Origin: Paenibacillus alvei DSM 29
GTDB lineage: Bacteria; Bacillota; Bacilli; Paenibacillales; Paenibacillaceae
NCBI RefSeq assembly: GCF_000293805.1
Contig: NZ_AMBZ01000004.1
Span: forward strand, 517,001-581,000
DNA: 64,000 bases
Reading direction: 5' to 3'
In this document: positions 1 to 9,277 of the stretch, in pieces
Layout of the letters: each line of letters opens with the position of its first letter
Position numbering within the stretch: the stretch's first letter is position 1
Translations under genes and position numbers: made by a program
The notes under the pieces: generated by a model
The model's database searches: none
The model's input: only the letters and a program-made list of their open reading frames with translations
Told to the model about the DNA's origin: nothing

Positions 1-31
1 CCATTAAGGAATCACAAGGAGTCAAAACATG

Positions 32-70
32 AAGAAGCGTCAGGAGATATGGGATCTCCTGACGCTTCTT
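32..70. terminator. Strong hairpin, probable terminator of the DUF2626 gene
   Basis: Perfect 17-bp inverted repeat (32-48 and 54-70) with a 5-nt loop, lying 3' of the minus-strand gene that stops at 129. There is no long T tract on either side, so it may act bidirectionally or simply stabilise a 3' end. Confidence 0.65.
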
Positions 71-128
71 GCTGTATCGTTCTATTCTGTCATCTCATTA
101 GCCGTCCGCAACGATGTCAATGGTGCTG

Positions 129-365
129 TTAGTATGGGTTTTTCATAATGAAGACGCTCCAATACGAAAAGCCGCTGAAGCATACGACCATGTATGCCCA
201 AAACAGCATTGTATATGTACGTTCGGACAATTTCAAGTAACCCAGCAACACAAAGAAAGCGGTCTGCATGAAGAACAGCAATGCCATTTCAATCATGTCT
301 CCTGCGAACGCCATCAGACCGATTACCAATGTCCAGAAGCCGAGTACGCGATACATCCGTGCCAC
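129..365 (-). CDS. DUF2626 family small membrane protein (YqgY-like)
   Basis: A 78-residue protein beginning MARMYRVLGFWT and rich in hydrophobic residues, with about three predicted membrane segments (roughly residues 8-22, 27-45, 52-72). The N-terminal RMYRVLGFW block and the central YLKLSERTY motif match what I know of the DUF2626 family, represented by YqgY in B. subtilis. The start is GTG at 365, preceded by a purine-rich site (gaggggg) about 8 nt upstream. It stands alone on the minus strand, divergent from rsfA. The biochemical function of the family is unknown to me. Confidence 0.85.
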   Translation of the reverse strand: MARMYRVLGFWTLVIGLMAFAGDMIEMALLFFMQTAFFVLLGYLKLSERTYTMLFWAYMVVCFSGFSYWSVFIMKNPY

Positions 366-521
366 GATTCATCCCCCTCTCGTTACGATCGGCCCAACAT
401 TTACTATTGACATTATAGCGTTCCACTCTTCTGGTGTAAACTGCCAATCTTGATGGATTAGCGAACTTTTTCAGAATCTTAGCCTAATTGTGATCTAGTG
501 CATGGACAGGTAAACGTATGA

Positions 522-570
522 TTCATAGAAAAAATGGATATACATTTTAGTATCCGATAGATTCTATGAA
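522..570. other. Nested inverted repeats in the DUF2626-rsfA intergenic region
   Basis: Between the divergent genes (366-701) the only structure I see is a nested palindrome: 9-bp arms at 522-530 and 562-570, and inner 5-bp arms around 537-541 and 551-555. It could be an operator or an RNA hairpin in the rsfA leader. No convincing sigma-F or sigma-G promoter was found. The rest of the gap holds nothing I can name. Confidence 0.4.
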
Positions 571-701
571 CTCTACCATGGGCATAGAGATGGAATAAGC
601 GGTTGATTACCGACTGATCATCCTTCGTCGCCTGCTTACATGCGGATGGCGTGGGTGCTGTATACAACCGAATTGAATGAGTGTCGTTAGGAGGGTATCG
701 C

Positions 702-1346
702 ATGACTGCAATTAGACAAGATGCGTGGACAGCGGATGATGATTTGATTTTGGCAGAAGTAACGTTAAGACATATCCGCGAAGGTAGCACCCAGCTAGCT
801 GCCTTTGAGGAAGTAGGGGAAAAGATTGGCCGCACGTCTGCTGCCTGCGGGTTCCGCTGGAATAGCTGTGTCCGCAAAAAATATGAAGCTGCTATCCAAC
901 TTGCAAAAGCACAACGCCAAAAACGCAACTATATGAAAAAGCAGCCAATTGGCGCACAAGTGGCTTCTATTGCTTTAGCTGATGGTGAAGAAATTGGCCT
1001 TAAGCCAGAGCTCATTACCGAAGAATCGCTTTCCATGGATATGGTTATCCGCTTCTTGCGGCAATGGCGTAACAATTATCAAGAGCTGTCACGTCAATTG
1101 AAGCATACGGAGAAAGAGTTGCAAGATAAGGAAGAGCAGTATCGTCGTCTGCGGGAAGAAAACGAGTATCTCTCCAAGCAGGTGAATGCGGTGCAGACGG
1201 ATTACCGCACGGTTAATGACGATTATAAGGCGCTTATTCAAATTATGGATCGTGCTCGCAGATTAGCGATTTTAAGCGAAGATGAGGACGACTCGAAGAC
1301 TCGCTTTCGGATGGATGCCAACGGCAATCTGGAGCGAATTGAATAA
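702..1346 (+). CDS. rsfA: RsfA family prespore-specific transcriptional regulator
   Basis: A 214-residue protein starting MTAIRQDAWTADDD. The N-terminal ~60 residues form a Myb/SANT-like DNA-binding segment (WTADDDLILAE, then AACGFRWNS), the hallmark of RsfA/YlbO. The C-terminal half (about residues 118-195) is strongly heptad-patterned and charged, predicting a coiled coil. In B. subtilis RsfA is made in the forespore under sigma-F and modulates sigma-F/sigma-G genes. The ATG at 702 is preferred over a GTG at 681 because a full aggaggg site sits at 689-695. Position next to panE and bshC matches ylbO-ylbQ synteny. Confidence 0.9.
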   Translation: MTAIRQDAWTADDDLILAEVTLRHIREGSTQLAAFEEVGEKIGRTSAACGFRWNSCVRKKYEAAIQLAKAQRQKRNYMKKQPIGAQVASIALADGEEIGLKPELITEESLSMDMVIRFLRQWRNNYQELSRQLKHTEKELQDKEEQYRRLREENEYLSKQVNAVQTDYRTVNDDYKALIQIMDRARRLAILSEDEDDSKTRFRMDANGNLERIE

Positions 1347-1360
1347 TACAGGCCGAATGG

Positions 1361-1410
1361 AAAAAGCGTGAAGAGAGAGCATGGCTCACTCTTTGCGCTT
1401 TTTGTCTTTT
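1361..1410 (+). terminator. Rho-independent terminator of rsfA
   Basis: Imperfect stem pairing aaaaagcg (1361-1368) with cgcttttt (about 1396-1403), plus inner gag/ctc pairs, followed by a T-rich tail to 1410. It lies 15 nt after the rsfA stop. Confidence 0.75.
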
Positions 1411-1464
1411 TGATTTCAGTTTGATATAACAGATAGATACTTGTTCACAAGGAAGGTGCTATAT

Positions 1465-2454
1465 ATGGTTATCGATATTATTGGCGGAGGTTCACTGGGA
1501 CTGCTTCATGTGGCAATGCTGTTATCAAATTCCCCTTCAATAGATGGAAACAATGTAGAGGTGCGATTGTGGACACGCACGGAGGAACAAGCATTGCTTA
1601 TTCGCAATCAAGGTATTTATTTTGAGGGGCAGGATGGCAGAGTGGCTCATATTCACCCTGTACGGGCTTATCCATTGGAGGAAGCTGGTGAAGTACTTGA
1701 ACAGACAGGTATGAAATCAAGCTGCATATGGCTGTTTGTGAAGCAGACGCATATTGATTCTGATTTCCTCGGCTATTTAGATCGTATCCCAAGAGAAAAG
1801 ACGGCTTCCCTGGTCTGTTATCAAAATGGGGTTGGTCACATGGAGGTGTTGAGCAGCATTTGGCCACGGGAGCAATTGTTATGGGCTGTTACGACAGAAG
1901 CAGCCAAGCGCGTAAGCAGCAATAAGGTTATTCGTACCGGTAGCGGTCAGACTTCGATTGGAATATGGAATGCCTATTCAATTTGTCCAAATAAGACGGA
2001 TTTAGCAACTTCTTTATGTTTGTCAACAAAGAAATTGCTAGAAAATGCAGGATTTCAGGCGTTTTTGTCGAACAACATCGAAGGTATGGTTTATCAAAAA
2101 TTGCTTGTCAATGTCATTATCAATCCATTAACGGCATTGCTGCGCATCAAGAACGGACAGCTTCTGGCTCAAGAAGATAGGCTGTCATTCATGAAAGATC
2201 TGTTCCTTGAGGCCGTCGCCGTATACCGAGCTGCTCATATTGATGTCGATGAGGAGAAAGATTGGAATCGTGTCGTCCAAGTATGCCGCATGACATCGTC
2301 TAATTCGTCATCCATGCTTCAGGATGTAGAAGCGGGACGAGAAACAGAAATAGAAGCCATTACGGGCGCCCTCATCCGTATGGCTGAGCAATATGAGGTC
2401 GCTGTGCCGCTGCATCGTATGATGTATCGTCTTATTTTGGCAAGTTGTGACTAA
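1465..2454 (+). CDS. panE: 2-dehydropantoate 2-reductase (ketopantoate reductase)
   Basis: A 329-residue protein of the ApbA/PanE family, which reduces 2-dehydropantoate to pantoate with NADPH in pantothenate and coenzyme A synthesis. The Rossmann glycine motif is at residues 7-12 (GGGSLG). The C-terminal helical ApbA_C domain covers about residues 190-325 and includes the YQKLLVNVIINPLTAL block with the expected catalytic lysine. ATG 1465 is chosen over the TTG at 1441 because aaggaaggtg (1449-1458) is placed ideally. The gene corresponds to ylbQ next to rsfA in B. subtilis. The long helical region and an in-family length support a complete gene. Confidence 0.85.
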   Translation: MVIDIIGGGSLGLLHVAMLLSNSPSIDGNNVEVRLWTRTEEQALLIRNQGIYFEGQDGRVAHIHPVRAYPLEEAGEVLEQTGMKSSCIWLFVKQTHIDSDFLGYLDRIPREKTASLVCYQNGVGHMEVLSSIWPREQLLWAVTTEAAKRVSSNKVIRTGSGQTSIGIWNAYSICPNKTDLATSLCLSTKKLLENAGFQAFLSNNIEGMVYQKLLVNVIINPLTALLRIKNGQLLAQEDRLSFMKDLFLEAVAVYRAAHIDVDEEKDWNRVVQVCRMTSSNSSSMLQDVEAGRETEIEAITGALIRMAEQYEVAVPLHRMMYRLILASCD

Positions 2455-2501
2455 CATTTTCTGCGCGGATCTCTTAGTGAGAGGAGTGAGTCTACCCGAA
2501 T

Positions 2502-2887
2502 ATGTTTCAGCTGATGTATGACGGATTTGTTGTGCTTTCTATACTCCCCTTTTTCCCGTTCATCATTACTTGGCTTATTGGTAGAAGGATATTGAGGCCG
2601 AAGAAGAGAGCTTTCAAACTGGCGATGGATGTAACAACGGTGTTCCTTATTGCTTCGGTGGGTGGTCTATATAATACATTGTTCGTATCGAAAGCAGGCT
2701 TTTACTGGATACTGTTCTTTTTCCTAATCGCTGCAGGATTGATTGGCGGATTGCAGCAGCAGAAATATGGCAAATTGGAACCGAAAAAGATGTTTCGCAT
2801 CATATGGCGGATTTCATTTTTTTGTTAGGCGTCCTGTATGTATTCCTGCTGCTCCTTGGCATCATTATTTATTCCGCAAGCATGTAG
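2502..2887 (+). CDS. DUF3397 family membrane protein, apparent frameshift near the C-terminus
   Basis: Starts MFQLMYDGFVVLSILPFF and carries four hydrophobic segments, as in the DUF3397 family found next to panE/bshC in Bacillus relatives. The reading frame as given stops at 2828 after a T7 run (2817-2823). If one T is added, the frame continues through LLGVLYVFLLLLGIIIYSAS, an obvious last membrane helix, to a TAG at 2885-2887, giving 128 residues. I therefore annotate the gene to 2887 with a probable one-base deletion. The ribosome site is a loosely spaced gaggag (2481-2486). Function unknown. Confidence 0.75.
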
Positions 2888-3061
2888 GATAAGCTATACA
2901 TAAAGCTAGATCATTGATAGGACTCGTGTGCGAAACATAAGGTGTGCTGCTATGATAAAATGAAAGGTGTGCACGAGGGTACGAATACATAATCTTTGTT
3001 TTGACGTTCAGAAGCCGCATTGTGTACAATCGAGACGAAGCAAAAAGGGAGGCGGCTATCT

Positions 3062-4693
3062 TTGAATTGGCCAATATTATCAATTCCGGTTCAGCAACCG
3101 CTGGCCGTACAGTACATGGAGCGGGATCCATCCATCGTTGAGACGTTCTATGAGTACCATCCAGATTTAGATTGGGAAAAGAGAGCAGAGTGGGTGGAGC
3201 GCTCAGAGCAATTAAGAGCTGATCGTACACGCTTGACAGAAGTACTTGCTCTGTATAATGAGCGATTCAATAACAGTCAAGCAGTACGCAATTCCATAGA
3301 GAAGCTGAAGGATGAGCGGGCGCTGGTCGTCGTAGGCGGACAGCAGGGAGGTCTATTCACTGGACCGCTTCTCGTTCTGTACAAGGCAATCTCCATAATT
3401 CGAATGGCTCAGGAAGCAGAGTTGAAATTGTCGAGACCAGTTGTTCCTGTCTTTTGGATTGCTGGGGAGGATCACGATTTTGATGAGGTCGATCATACCT
3501 ATGTGGTAACCGCGGAGCCATCCGTTCAGCGCATACGGATCGAGAAGCCAGATGAACAACGTGCACCAGTCAGCCATGTAAGACTGGATTCAACGGCATG
3601 GGAGGCGGTGCTTGCTGAGCTCGAGCACGTTTTGCCGAAGACGGAATTTACACCAGGAATGCTTGAACATCTGCGTGAATCGATTTCTTCCTGCGCCACG
3701 CTATCTGATTCCTTCGCAGCAACAATCGGCCGCCTGTTTGGTAAATACGGGCTTGTGCTCGTTGACTCAGCGGATGAGGGCTTGCGTTCAATTGAGGCAC
3801 CGATGTTTGAGAAAATCATACAGCAGAATGACCGATTGGAAGAAGCATACGACACGAGTGAGCGGCTGCTCGCTTCTTACGGCTATACGCCACAAGCAGT
3901 ACGTTCTGCACATAGCGCAAATGTATTTGTCATTCGAGATGGAGAACGCCATTTACTGCAAAAGGAGAACGGGCAGTTCGTCAATCATCGCCAAGGCATA
4001 TCACTCACGCAAGAGCAACTGCTGGACATTGCACAACATTCTCCTCAGTCGCTAAGCAATAATGTATTGACTAGACCGCTTATGCAGGATTATCTATTCC
4101 CAGTTCTTGCAACTGTGCTTGGACCAGGAGAAATTGCTTACTGGGCACAGATCAAACAGGCATTTAGGGAGCTGGGTATGCGTATGCCTATCATATGGCC
4201 TCGAATGGGCTTTACATGTATTGAGGGCACACTTAATAAGCTGTTGGATAAGTATGAGCTGACAGTCGAAGACGTTGTATATCGTTATGAAGAGAAAAGA
4301 TCTGCATGGCTGCAGTCCCAAGATGCGCTTCATCTGGATGAACGGTTTGAGACGCTGCGTTCGGAGGTGGACAGCAGGTATACGGAACTGCTGCAGGAGC
4401 TTGTCGCTTCGCTTCCTGCGCTTGGAAAACTTGGGGCTACAAATCATAACAAGGTTCTTGAACAGATTGATTTCCTGCATCACAGAGCGAAGGACGCAAT
4501 GGCGAAGCAGCATGAATCTGGATTGCGTCAGTGGGAACGGCTGCATGTCTCCCTTCATCCGCTTGAAAAGCCTCAGGAGCGTGTGCTGAACATGCTAGGA
4601 TATGCCTGCCGATACGGGGAGGACTGGTTTACGATGCTGATGGAGGCTCCTGTCGTGTGGAGAGGGGAACATCGCATTGCACTATTGTCATAA
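3062..4693 (+). CDS. bshC: Bacillithiol biosynthesis protein BshC (putative cysteine-adding enzyme)
   Basis: A 543-residue protein matching BshC in length and motifs: VVVGGQQGGLFTGPLLVLYK (about residues 88-107), PVFWIAGEDHDFDEVDHTYV (about 133-152), and a long helical C-terminal part. BshC performs the last step of bacillithiol synthesis, coupling cysteine to GlcN-malate; the low-molecular-weight thiol maintains cytoplasmic redox balance. The TTG start at 3062 is chosen because aaggga/gg lies at 3045-3052; the frame is open further upstream to 3020 but without a ribosome site. The start also aligns with the usual N-terminus (short strand, then a QYMERDPSI-like helix). Position before mraZ matches yllA of B. 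subtilis. Confidence 0.92.
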   Translation: MNWPILSIPVQQPLAVQYMERDPSIVETFYEYHPDLDWEKRAEWVERSEQLRADRTRLTEVLALYNERFNNSQAVRNSIEKLKDERALVVVGGQQGGLFTGPLLVLYKAISIIRMAQEAELKLSRPVVPVFWIAGEDHDFDEVDHTYVVTAEPSVQRIRIEKPDEQRAPVSHVRLDSTAWEAVLAELEHVLPKTEFTPGMLEHLRESISSCATLSDSFAATIGRLFGKYGLVLVDSADEGLRSIEAPMFEKIIQQNDRLEEAYDTSERLLASYGYTPQAVRSAHSANVFVIRDGERHLLQKENGQFVNHRQGISLTQEQLLDIAQHSPQSLSNNVLTRPLMQDYLFPVLATVLGPGEIAYWAQIKQAFRELGMRMPIIWPRMGFTCIEGTLNKLLDKYELTVEDVVYRYEEKRSAWLQSQDALHLDERFETLRSEVDSRYTELLQELVASLPALGKLGATNHNKVLEQIDFLHHRAKDAMAKQHESGLRQWERLHVSLHPLEKPQERVLNMLGYACRYGEDWFTMLMEAPVVWRGEHRIALLS

Positions 4694-4784
4694 GTTGTAA
4701 GAAGTGTATAGTTAGGTAGTGACCGGTATCCTGTTTTTGAAACTGGATCATAAATGCTTCTTAATCCAAATGAGAGAGGATGAA

Positions 4785-6077
4785 ATGTCCATGAGTAATA
4801 CGCAAACAAGTAGTACAAATGCGGCAAACAACAGTATCATCCGAGATATTGCATTAGCACCCGAAGGCCATTTGAAAATTGAATGGGTTCAAGCCCATAT
4901 GCCTGTGCTTAATCGCATTAGGGAGCAATTTGAAACAGAACAGCCATTTAAGGGGCTGAAAGTAGCGATATCGCTTCATTTGGAGGCTAAGACGGCCTAT
5001 TTGGCGAAAGTTGTTCAAGCTGGTGGGGCTGAAGTGACGATTACCGGAAGCAACCCGTTATCAACGCAAGATGACGTGTGCGCTGCGCTTGTAGAAGACG
5101 GCATCACGGTGTATGCCAAGTACAATCCAGAGCCTGAGGAATACAAGCAGCTGCTCATACGTACGTTAGAAACGAAGCCGGACTTAATTATCGACGATGG
5201 CGGCGATTTGATATCCATTCTGCACGCTGAACGCCCTGATTTGCGCGATCAGGTGAGAGGTGGAGCTGAGGAAACGACAACAGGCATTCTTCGCTTAAAG
5301 GCGATGGAAAAGGACGGTACACTGCAATTCCCTATGGTTGCTGTTAATGATGCATATTGCAAATATTTGTTCGACAACCGATACGGAACAGGACAATCAG
5401 TGTGGGATGGCATTAATCGTACGACGAACCTCGTCGTTGCTGGCAAGACGGTAATTGTTGTCGGTTACGGATGGTGCGGCAAAGGGGTTGCCATGCGTGC
5501 CAAAGGGCTCGGTGCGAATGTCGTGGTGACAGAAGTAGATGCGATCAAAGGCGTGGAGGCATACATGGATGGATTTACCGTGCTGCCGATGAGCGAGGCT
5601 GCTCGTGTGGGTGATATCTTCGTAACGGTAACGGGCAATCGTGATTGCATTCGTGGCGAGCACTATGATGTTATGAAGGATGGAGCCATCCTTTCAAATG
5701 CAGGACACTTTGATGTTGAAGTAAATAAGCCTGAGCTCGAAGCCCGTTCTGTATCTGTGCGCACAGTTCGCAAGAACATTGAAGAGTATAAACTTAAGGA
5801 TGGCCGCAGTATTTACCTGCTTGCTGAGGGACGGCTCGTGAACTTGGCAGCAGGGGATGGACATCCGGCTGAAATTATGGATATGACATTTGCACTTCAG
5901 GCAATGTCCTTGAAATATATAAACGAGCAGTACCAATCCATCGGGAAAAAAGTCGTCAATGTGCCTTACGAGCTTGATGAGCAAGTAGCCCGCTTCAAGC
6001 TGGAGTCGCTTGGAATTTCAGTAGACACACTCACAAGTGAGCAGAGATCTTACTTGGAAAGCTGGCAAGAGCATTAA
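4785..6077 (+). CDS. ahcY: Adenosylhomocysteinase, short form lacking the C-terminal tail
   Basis: A 430-residue member of the S-adenosylhomocysteine hydrolase family, which splits SAH into adenosine and homocysteine using bound NAD. Seen directly: the DDGGDL segment, [17 protein letters not shown] with the catalytic Lys and Asp, a Rossmann motif [11 protein letters not shown], and the [16 protein letters not shown] block. It ends in YLESWQEH and lacks the KPDHYRY-type tail of canonical enzymes, resembling Thermotoga and archaeal forms. Some of those use S-inosylhomocysteine, so the substrate is not certain. Start is ATG 4785 or 4791 (gagagagga at 4772-4780 serves either). It is inserted between bshC and mraZ, where B. 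subtilis has no such gene. Confidence 0.88.
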   Translation: MSMSNTQTSSTNAANNSIIRDIALAPEGHLKIEWVQAHMPVLNRIREQFETEQPFKGLKVAISLHLEAKTAYLAKVVQAGGAEVTITGSNPLSTQDDVCAALVEDGITVYAKYNPEPEEYKQLLIRTLETKPDLIIDDGGDLISILHAERPDLRDQVRGGAEETTTGILRLKAMEKDGTLQFPMVAVNDAYCKYLFDNRYGTGQSVWDGINRTTNLVVAGKTVIVVGYGWCGKGVAMRAKGLGANVVVTEVDAIKGVEAYMDGFTVLPMSEAARVGDIFVTVTGNRDCIRGEHYDVMKDGAILSNAGHFDVEVNKPELEARSVSVRTVRKNIEEYKLKDGRSIYLLAEGRLVNLAAGDGHPAEIMDMTFALQAMSLKYINEQYQSIGKKVVNVPYELDEQVARFKLESLGISVDTLTSEQRSYLESWQEH

Positions 6078-6107
6078 TGAGATGATAGTTCTATCCCATA
6101 GAACCGT

Positions 6108-6145
6108 AAGCCGCCATTAGCAATATGCTAGTGGCGGCTTTTGTT
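6108..6145 (+). terminator. Rho-independent terminator after ahcY
   Basis: 15-bp stem with one G-T pair (6108-6122 / 6126-6140), a 3-nt loop and a ttttgtt tail. Confidence 0.9.
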
Positions 6146-6263
6146 ATATTCGTATATTTATTTGCAACATTTCCAATGGAAATACGTCTGCTGTTATAGT
6201 ATGGGAAGTGAAGCAATTACATCCAGAATATCCATGCCGAGATAAATAGAGGGGGACATATGG

Positions 6264-7172
6264 ATGGTCAAAAAAAGTTGGGAATGGCAATTTGCAATGT
6301 GGGTTTTGATTCTGATGCTGCTTCTAGGGGGTTGCAGTTCGGCATCAAACAGTCAAAGGATCGAATCCAAGGGGGATAGTTCCGCAGATGCATTGACGCA
6401 TCAGGAAAGCAAAGATGCTGCAGCTGTGGTTGAGCAGCCTATGAAGGGAGGCGGAGGGCCACAGGTAAAGTTTCAGCCTGAGCGTAAGCTTATTTATGAG
6501 GCACAGCTTCATATGGAGGTAGCGGATTATGGAGCAGTGAAGGATAAGCTAAATAGGTTTATCAAGCAATCTCATGGCTATGTGCTGCAATTTTCCGATC
6601 AGGAAACAGACAGTATGCGAGGCGGCAACTATGTGATTAAGGTTCCTGCTCTTGGATTCCAATCGTTCATTGATGAACTGGGCAAGTGGGAGTCCATTGC
6701 CTATACTCGCCAATATTCGGCCAATGATGTTACGGAGGAATACGTTGACTTGCAGGCGCGGCTCAAGGCACGGCGTACGGTGGAGGCACGGCTGATCTCC
6801 TTCATGGAGAAGGCAACGAAATCGGATGATTTGCTCCGTTTTTCCACCGAGCTGGGGAATGTTCAAACCGAAATCGAGCAAATTGTAGGGAAAATGAGAT
6901 ATTATGATAATAATGTTGCGATGTCCACAATTTCATTAGATATGTTCCAGCGTCTGAAGGCCAAGCCAAGCCAAGCGCTGGAGGATGCATTTGGAACACA
7001 GGTGGTGAATACGATTGTAGCCAGCTGGGAAGCACTTATAAAATTCACTAAGTACATTGTGCTCATTCTTATTGCATTCCTTCCGTTTGCATGTGCATTC
7101 TTAATTATTGGTATCCCGATTTGGTTCATTGTAAAAAGAAAAAGGGAAAACGCGGGATTTCTCCTGTATTAA
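6264..7172 (+). CDS. DUF4349 domain lipoprotein
   Basis: A 302-residue predicted lipoprotein. The signal peptide ends in the lipobox L21-G-G-C24. A low-complexity polar linker follows (about 25-70), then the DUF4349 domain (about 72-255) with RKLIYEAQLHMEVADYG and TEEYVDLQARLKARRTVEARL, typical of this family, including a coiled-coil middle. One C-terminal membrane helix (about 265-290) is followed by basic KRKRE. The protein would be anchored at both ends with its body outside the membrane. The start ATG 6264 has gaggggg 8-15 nt upstream. Its function is unknown; some relatives are linked to envelope stress. It is a separate unit between two terminators. Confidence 0.85.
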   Translation: MVKKSWEWQFAMWVLILMLLLGGCSSASNSQRIESKGDSSADALTHQESKDAAAVVEQPMKGGGGPQVKFQPERKLIYEAQLHMEVADYGAVKDKLNRFIKQSHGYVLQFSDQETDSMRGGNYVIKVPALGFQSFIDELGKWESIAYTRQYSANDVTEEYVDLQARLKARRTVEARLISFMEKATKSDDLLRFSTELGNVQTEIEQIVGKMRYYDNNVAMSTISLDMFQRLKAKPSQALEDAFGTQVVNTIVASWEALIKFTKYIVLILIAFLPFACAFLIIGIPIWFIVKRKRENAGFLLY

Positions 7173-7307
7173 CTATAGTGACAACTCGTACACAGACAGA
7201 TCCGGCTGACAAGGATACAGAGAAGCATTAATCAACTGCGAGCCCGTATTTCCTAATCATTCATTATGGAAGCATATCCAAAATTTATATGGGTATGATT
7301 CAGATAA

Positions 7308-7338
7308 AATCCTGCTTTTTAGCAGGAGTTTTTTCTTT
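7308..7338 (+). terminator. Terminator after the DUF4349 gene
   Basis: Short stem aatcctgct / agcaggagtt (7308-7316 / 7321-7330) followed by ttttttctttt. It separates the upstream unit from the mraZ operon. Confidence 0.8.
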
Positions 7339-7360
7339 TATGGCGAAGTATACAATCGTT

Positions 7361-7390
7361 GTGGTGGAAAGTGGGGCGCTGTGGTGGATT
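7361..7390 (+). promoter_or_regulatory. Putative MraZ operator (three 10-bp direct repeats)
   Basis: Three GTGG-type repeats start exactly 10 bp apart: gtggtg at 7361, gtgggg at 7371, gtggtg at 7381. MraZ proteins are known to bind triplicate GTG/TGGG-containing repeats of 10-bp period upstream of their own gene. These repeats end 21 nt before the mraZ start, so an autoregulatory operator overlapping the leader or promoter is the natural reading. Confidence 0.7.
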
Positions 7391-7411
7391 TAGGGGGAGG
7401 AGTGGTGGCTG

Positions 7412-7842
7412 ATGTTTATGGGCGAGTATCAACATAGCATCGATGACAAAGGCCGTCTTATCATTCCTGCCAAGCTGCGTGACTCCTTAGGAACCACATT
7501 TATATTGACTCGAGGGTTGGATCAATGTCTCTTCGTCTACCCTATGAATGAATGGGAAGCTCTTGAACAGAAGTTAAAGGCGCTCCCCATGATGAAAGCT
7601 GATGCTAGAGCCTTTACCCGTTTCTTTTTTCAGGGGCGAGCGAATGTGAGTGGGATAAGCAAGGCCGCATCACGATTCCGTCTCATTTGCGAGGATACGC
7701 TCATTTGGAAAAAGAATGCATGGTTATTGGTGTTCAGAATCGGGTAGAGATTTGGAGCAAGGATGCTTGGGAACAATATGTAGAGAAGTCGGAATCCGCG
7801 TTTAATGAAATTGCGGAAACACTAGTTGATTTTAATTTTTAG
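7412..7842 (+). CDS. mraZ: Transcriptional regulator MraZ, apparent frameshift
   Basis: Begins [20 protein letters not shown], the classic first MraZ half. The second half ([20 protein letters not shown]...) lies in another frame. Joining them needs exactly one extra G in the G4 run at 7633-7636, and the repaired product is 143 residues, the same as B. subtilis MraZ. MraZ has two AbrB-like swapped-hairpin domains, forms a ring, and represses the dcw operon. As written, the frame stops at 7747 and only the first domain is intact. ATG 7412 has gaggag at 7396-7401. I regard the break as more likely a sequence error than a true mutation. Confidence 0.9.
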
Positions 7843-7906
7843 GTGAACATCAGGACTATCATAACGCATCGCAGCTAGATGGGAACCGAAAGTAGGAGGT
7901 ATTGCG

Positions 7907-8860
7907 TTGTTTCATCATATTACCGTATTGAAAGAAGAATCGGTACAAGGCTTGCGAGTACGTCCTGACGGCATTTATGTCGACTGTACGCTAGGAGGAG
8001 CGGGACACAGTGAACGAATTGCTTCACAGCTGTCAACTGCCGGAAGACTGATTGCGCTGGATCAGGATGATTGGGCGCTGGATAATGCTAAAGTTAGGCT
8101 CGCACCTTATATGGATCGAGTAACACTAGTCAAAACAAACTTCCGCCACTTGGAAGAAGCCTTGATTCAAGCTGGTGTGCCGCAGGTTGACGGGAATCCG
8201 CAAGTTGATGGAATCTTATTCGACTTGGGTGTATCATCACCTCAGCTTGATGAGGGGGAGCGGGGATTCAGCTATAACCACGATGCGCCACTAGACATGC
8301 GGATGGATCAGAATGGAGAATTGACAGCTTACGATATTGTCAACAGTTGGTCGGAGGCGGAGATTGCGAAAATACTTTTCCAATACGGGGAAGAAAAGTT
8401 TTCGAGGCGTATCGCAAAAGAGATTGGAGCAGCTCGTGCTAAGCAGCCCATCCAAACAACAGGAGAACTCGCTGAACTGGTGAAGGCAGGAATTCCTGCT
8501 GCTGCAAGACGGACCGGGGGGCATCCAGCCAAACGGAGTTTTCAAGCGCTGCGAATTGCCGTTAATGATGAGCTTGGCGCTTTTGAGGATGCGCTGCATC
8601 AAGCGGTTCGCTGTCTGAAGCCAGAAGGAAGAGTGGCAGTGATTACATTCCATTCACTAGAGGATCGTATTTGCAAGCAAATCATGAATGAGTACGTTGG
8701 CAGATGCACTTGTCCGCCTGACTTGCCAATGTGCGCATGTGGCCACAAGAGCGTATTGTCATTAGTAAATCGCAAACCGATTGCTCCGAGTGATAACGAG
8801 TTAGTAGACAACCCACGGTCGCGTTCGGCTAAGTTGCGTGTTGCTCAAAAATTGGGATGA
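7907..8860 (+). CDS. rsmH: 16S rRNA (cytosine(1402)-N4)-methyltransferase
   Basis: A 317-residue RsmH/MraW protein that methylates N4 of C1402 in the 16S rRNA decoding site using SAM. Seen: the SAM-binding loop [11 protein letters not shown] near residues 25-35, [19 protein letters not shown], the [18 protein letters not shown] block and [11 protein letters not shown]. The TTG start 7907 has a perfect aggaggt at 7894-7900. A small near-duplicate (PQVDG twice, around 8180-8215) enlarges one loop before the FDLG motif. It is the second gene of the dcw operon, 64 nt after mraZ. Confidence 0.96.
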   Translation: MFHHITVLKEESVQGLRVRPDGIYVDCTLGGAGHSERIASQLSTAGRLIALDQDDWALDNAKVRLAPYMDRVTLVKTNFRHLEEALIQAGVPQVDGNPQVDGILFDLGVSSPQLDEGERGFSYNHDAPLDMRMDQNGELTAYDIVNSWSEAEIAKILFQYGEEKFSRRIAKEIGAARAKQPIQTTGELAELVKAGIPAAARRTGGHPAKRSFQALRIAVNDELGAFEDALHQAVRCLKPEGRVAVITFHSLEDRICKQIMNEYVGRCTCPPDLPMCACGHKSVLSLVNRKPIAPSDNELVDNPRSRSAKLRVAQKLG

Positions 8861-8874
8861 GGGGGAGCAGATAA

Positions 8875-9264
8875 ATGGCCTATGTGCGCGGCAACCTGGC
8901 AATGCGTCCAGAGAGACAGACACAACAGAAGCCTCGATATCGACAAACGAAGAAAAAGGTAACCCGTAAGTCTACTCTACCTACTCGAGAGAAACTGCTT
9001 TATTTGGGCACAATTATTTTTTGCGCAGCGATTGCGTTGTTCTTAATTAGCGGATATGCCAATATTTACAATCTGAATCTCAAGGTTCAAGAAACGAAGC
9101 GGGCTACAGTTGCACTGACGAATGAAGTGTCAGAGCTAACGGTGGAGAAAGAGAAGCTGTCCGATTGGAAGCGGATCGAGGGGGAAGCAAGAAAGAATGG
9201 TTTGCGATTCCCTGAAACTCGGGCTGAAATTGAAGTTTACAAACAACAAGTAGGAAACGACTAA
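8875..9264 (+). CDS. ftsL: Cell division protein FtsL
   Basis: A 129-residue bitopic protein: a basic cytoplasmic N-terminus (1-40), one membrane helix (about 41-61), then an extracytoplasmic leucine-zipper-like coiled coil (about 66-105). Its size, topology and place between rsmH and the division PBP identify it as FtsL, which with DivIC and DivIB regulates septal synthesis by FtsW/PBP2B. Start ATG 8875 is preceded by ggggga. It is 14 nt after rsmH and 13 nt before the next start, so translation is probably coupled. Confidence 0.88.
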   Translation: MAYVRGNLAMRPERQTQQKPRYRQTKKKVTRKSTLPTREKLLYLGTIIFCAAIALFLISGYANIYNLNLKVQETKRATVALTNEVSELTVEKEKLSDWKRIEGEARKNGLRFPETRAEIEVYKQQVGND

Positions 9265-9277
9265 ACGAGGGATGAAG

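Noticed and set aside
4694..4784. SAM or SAH riboswitch upstream of ahcY
   Set aside because: The gap is only 91 nt and shows no conserved aptamer motifs or terminator.
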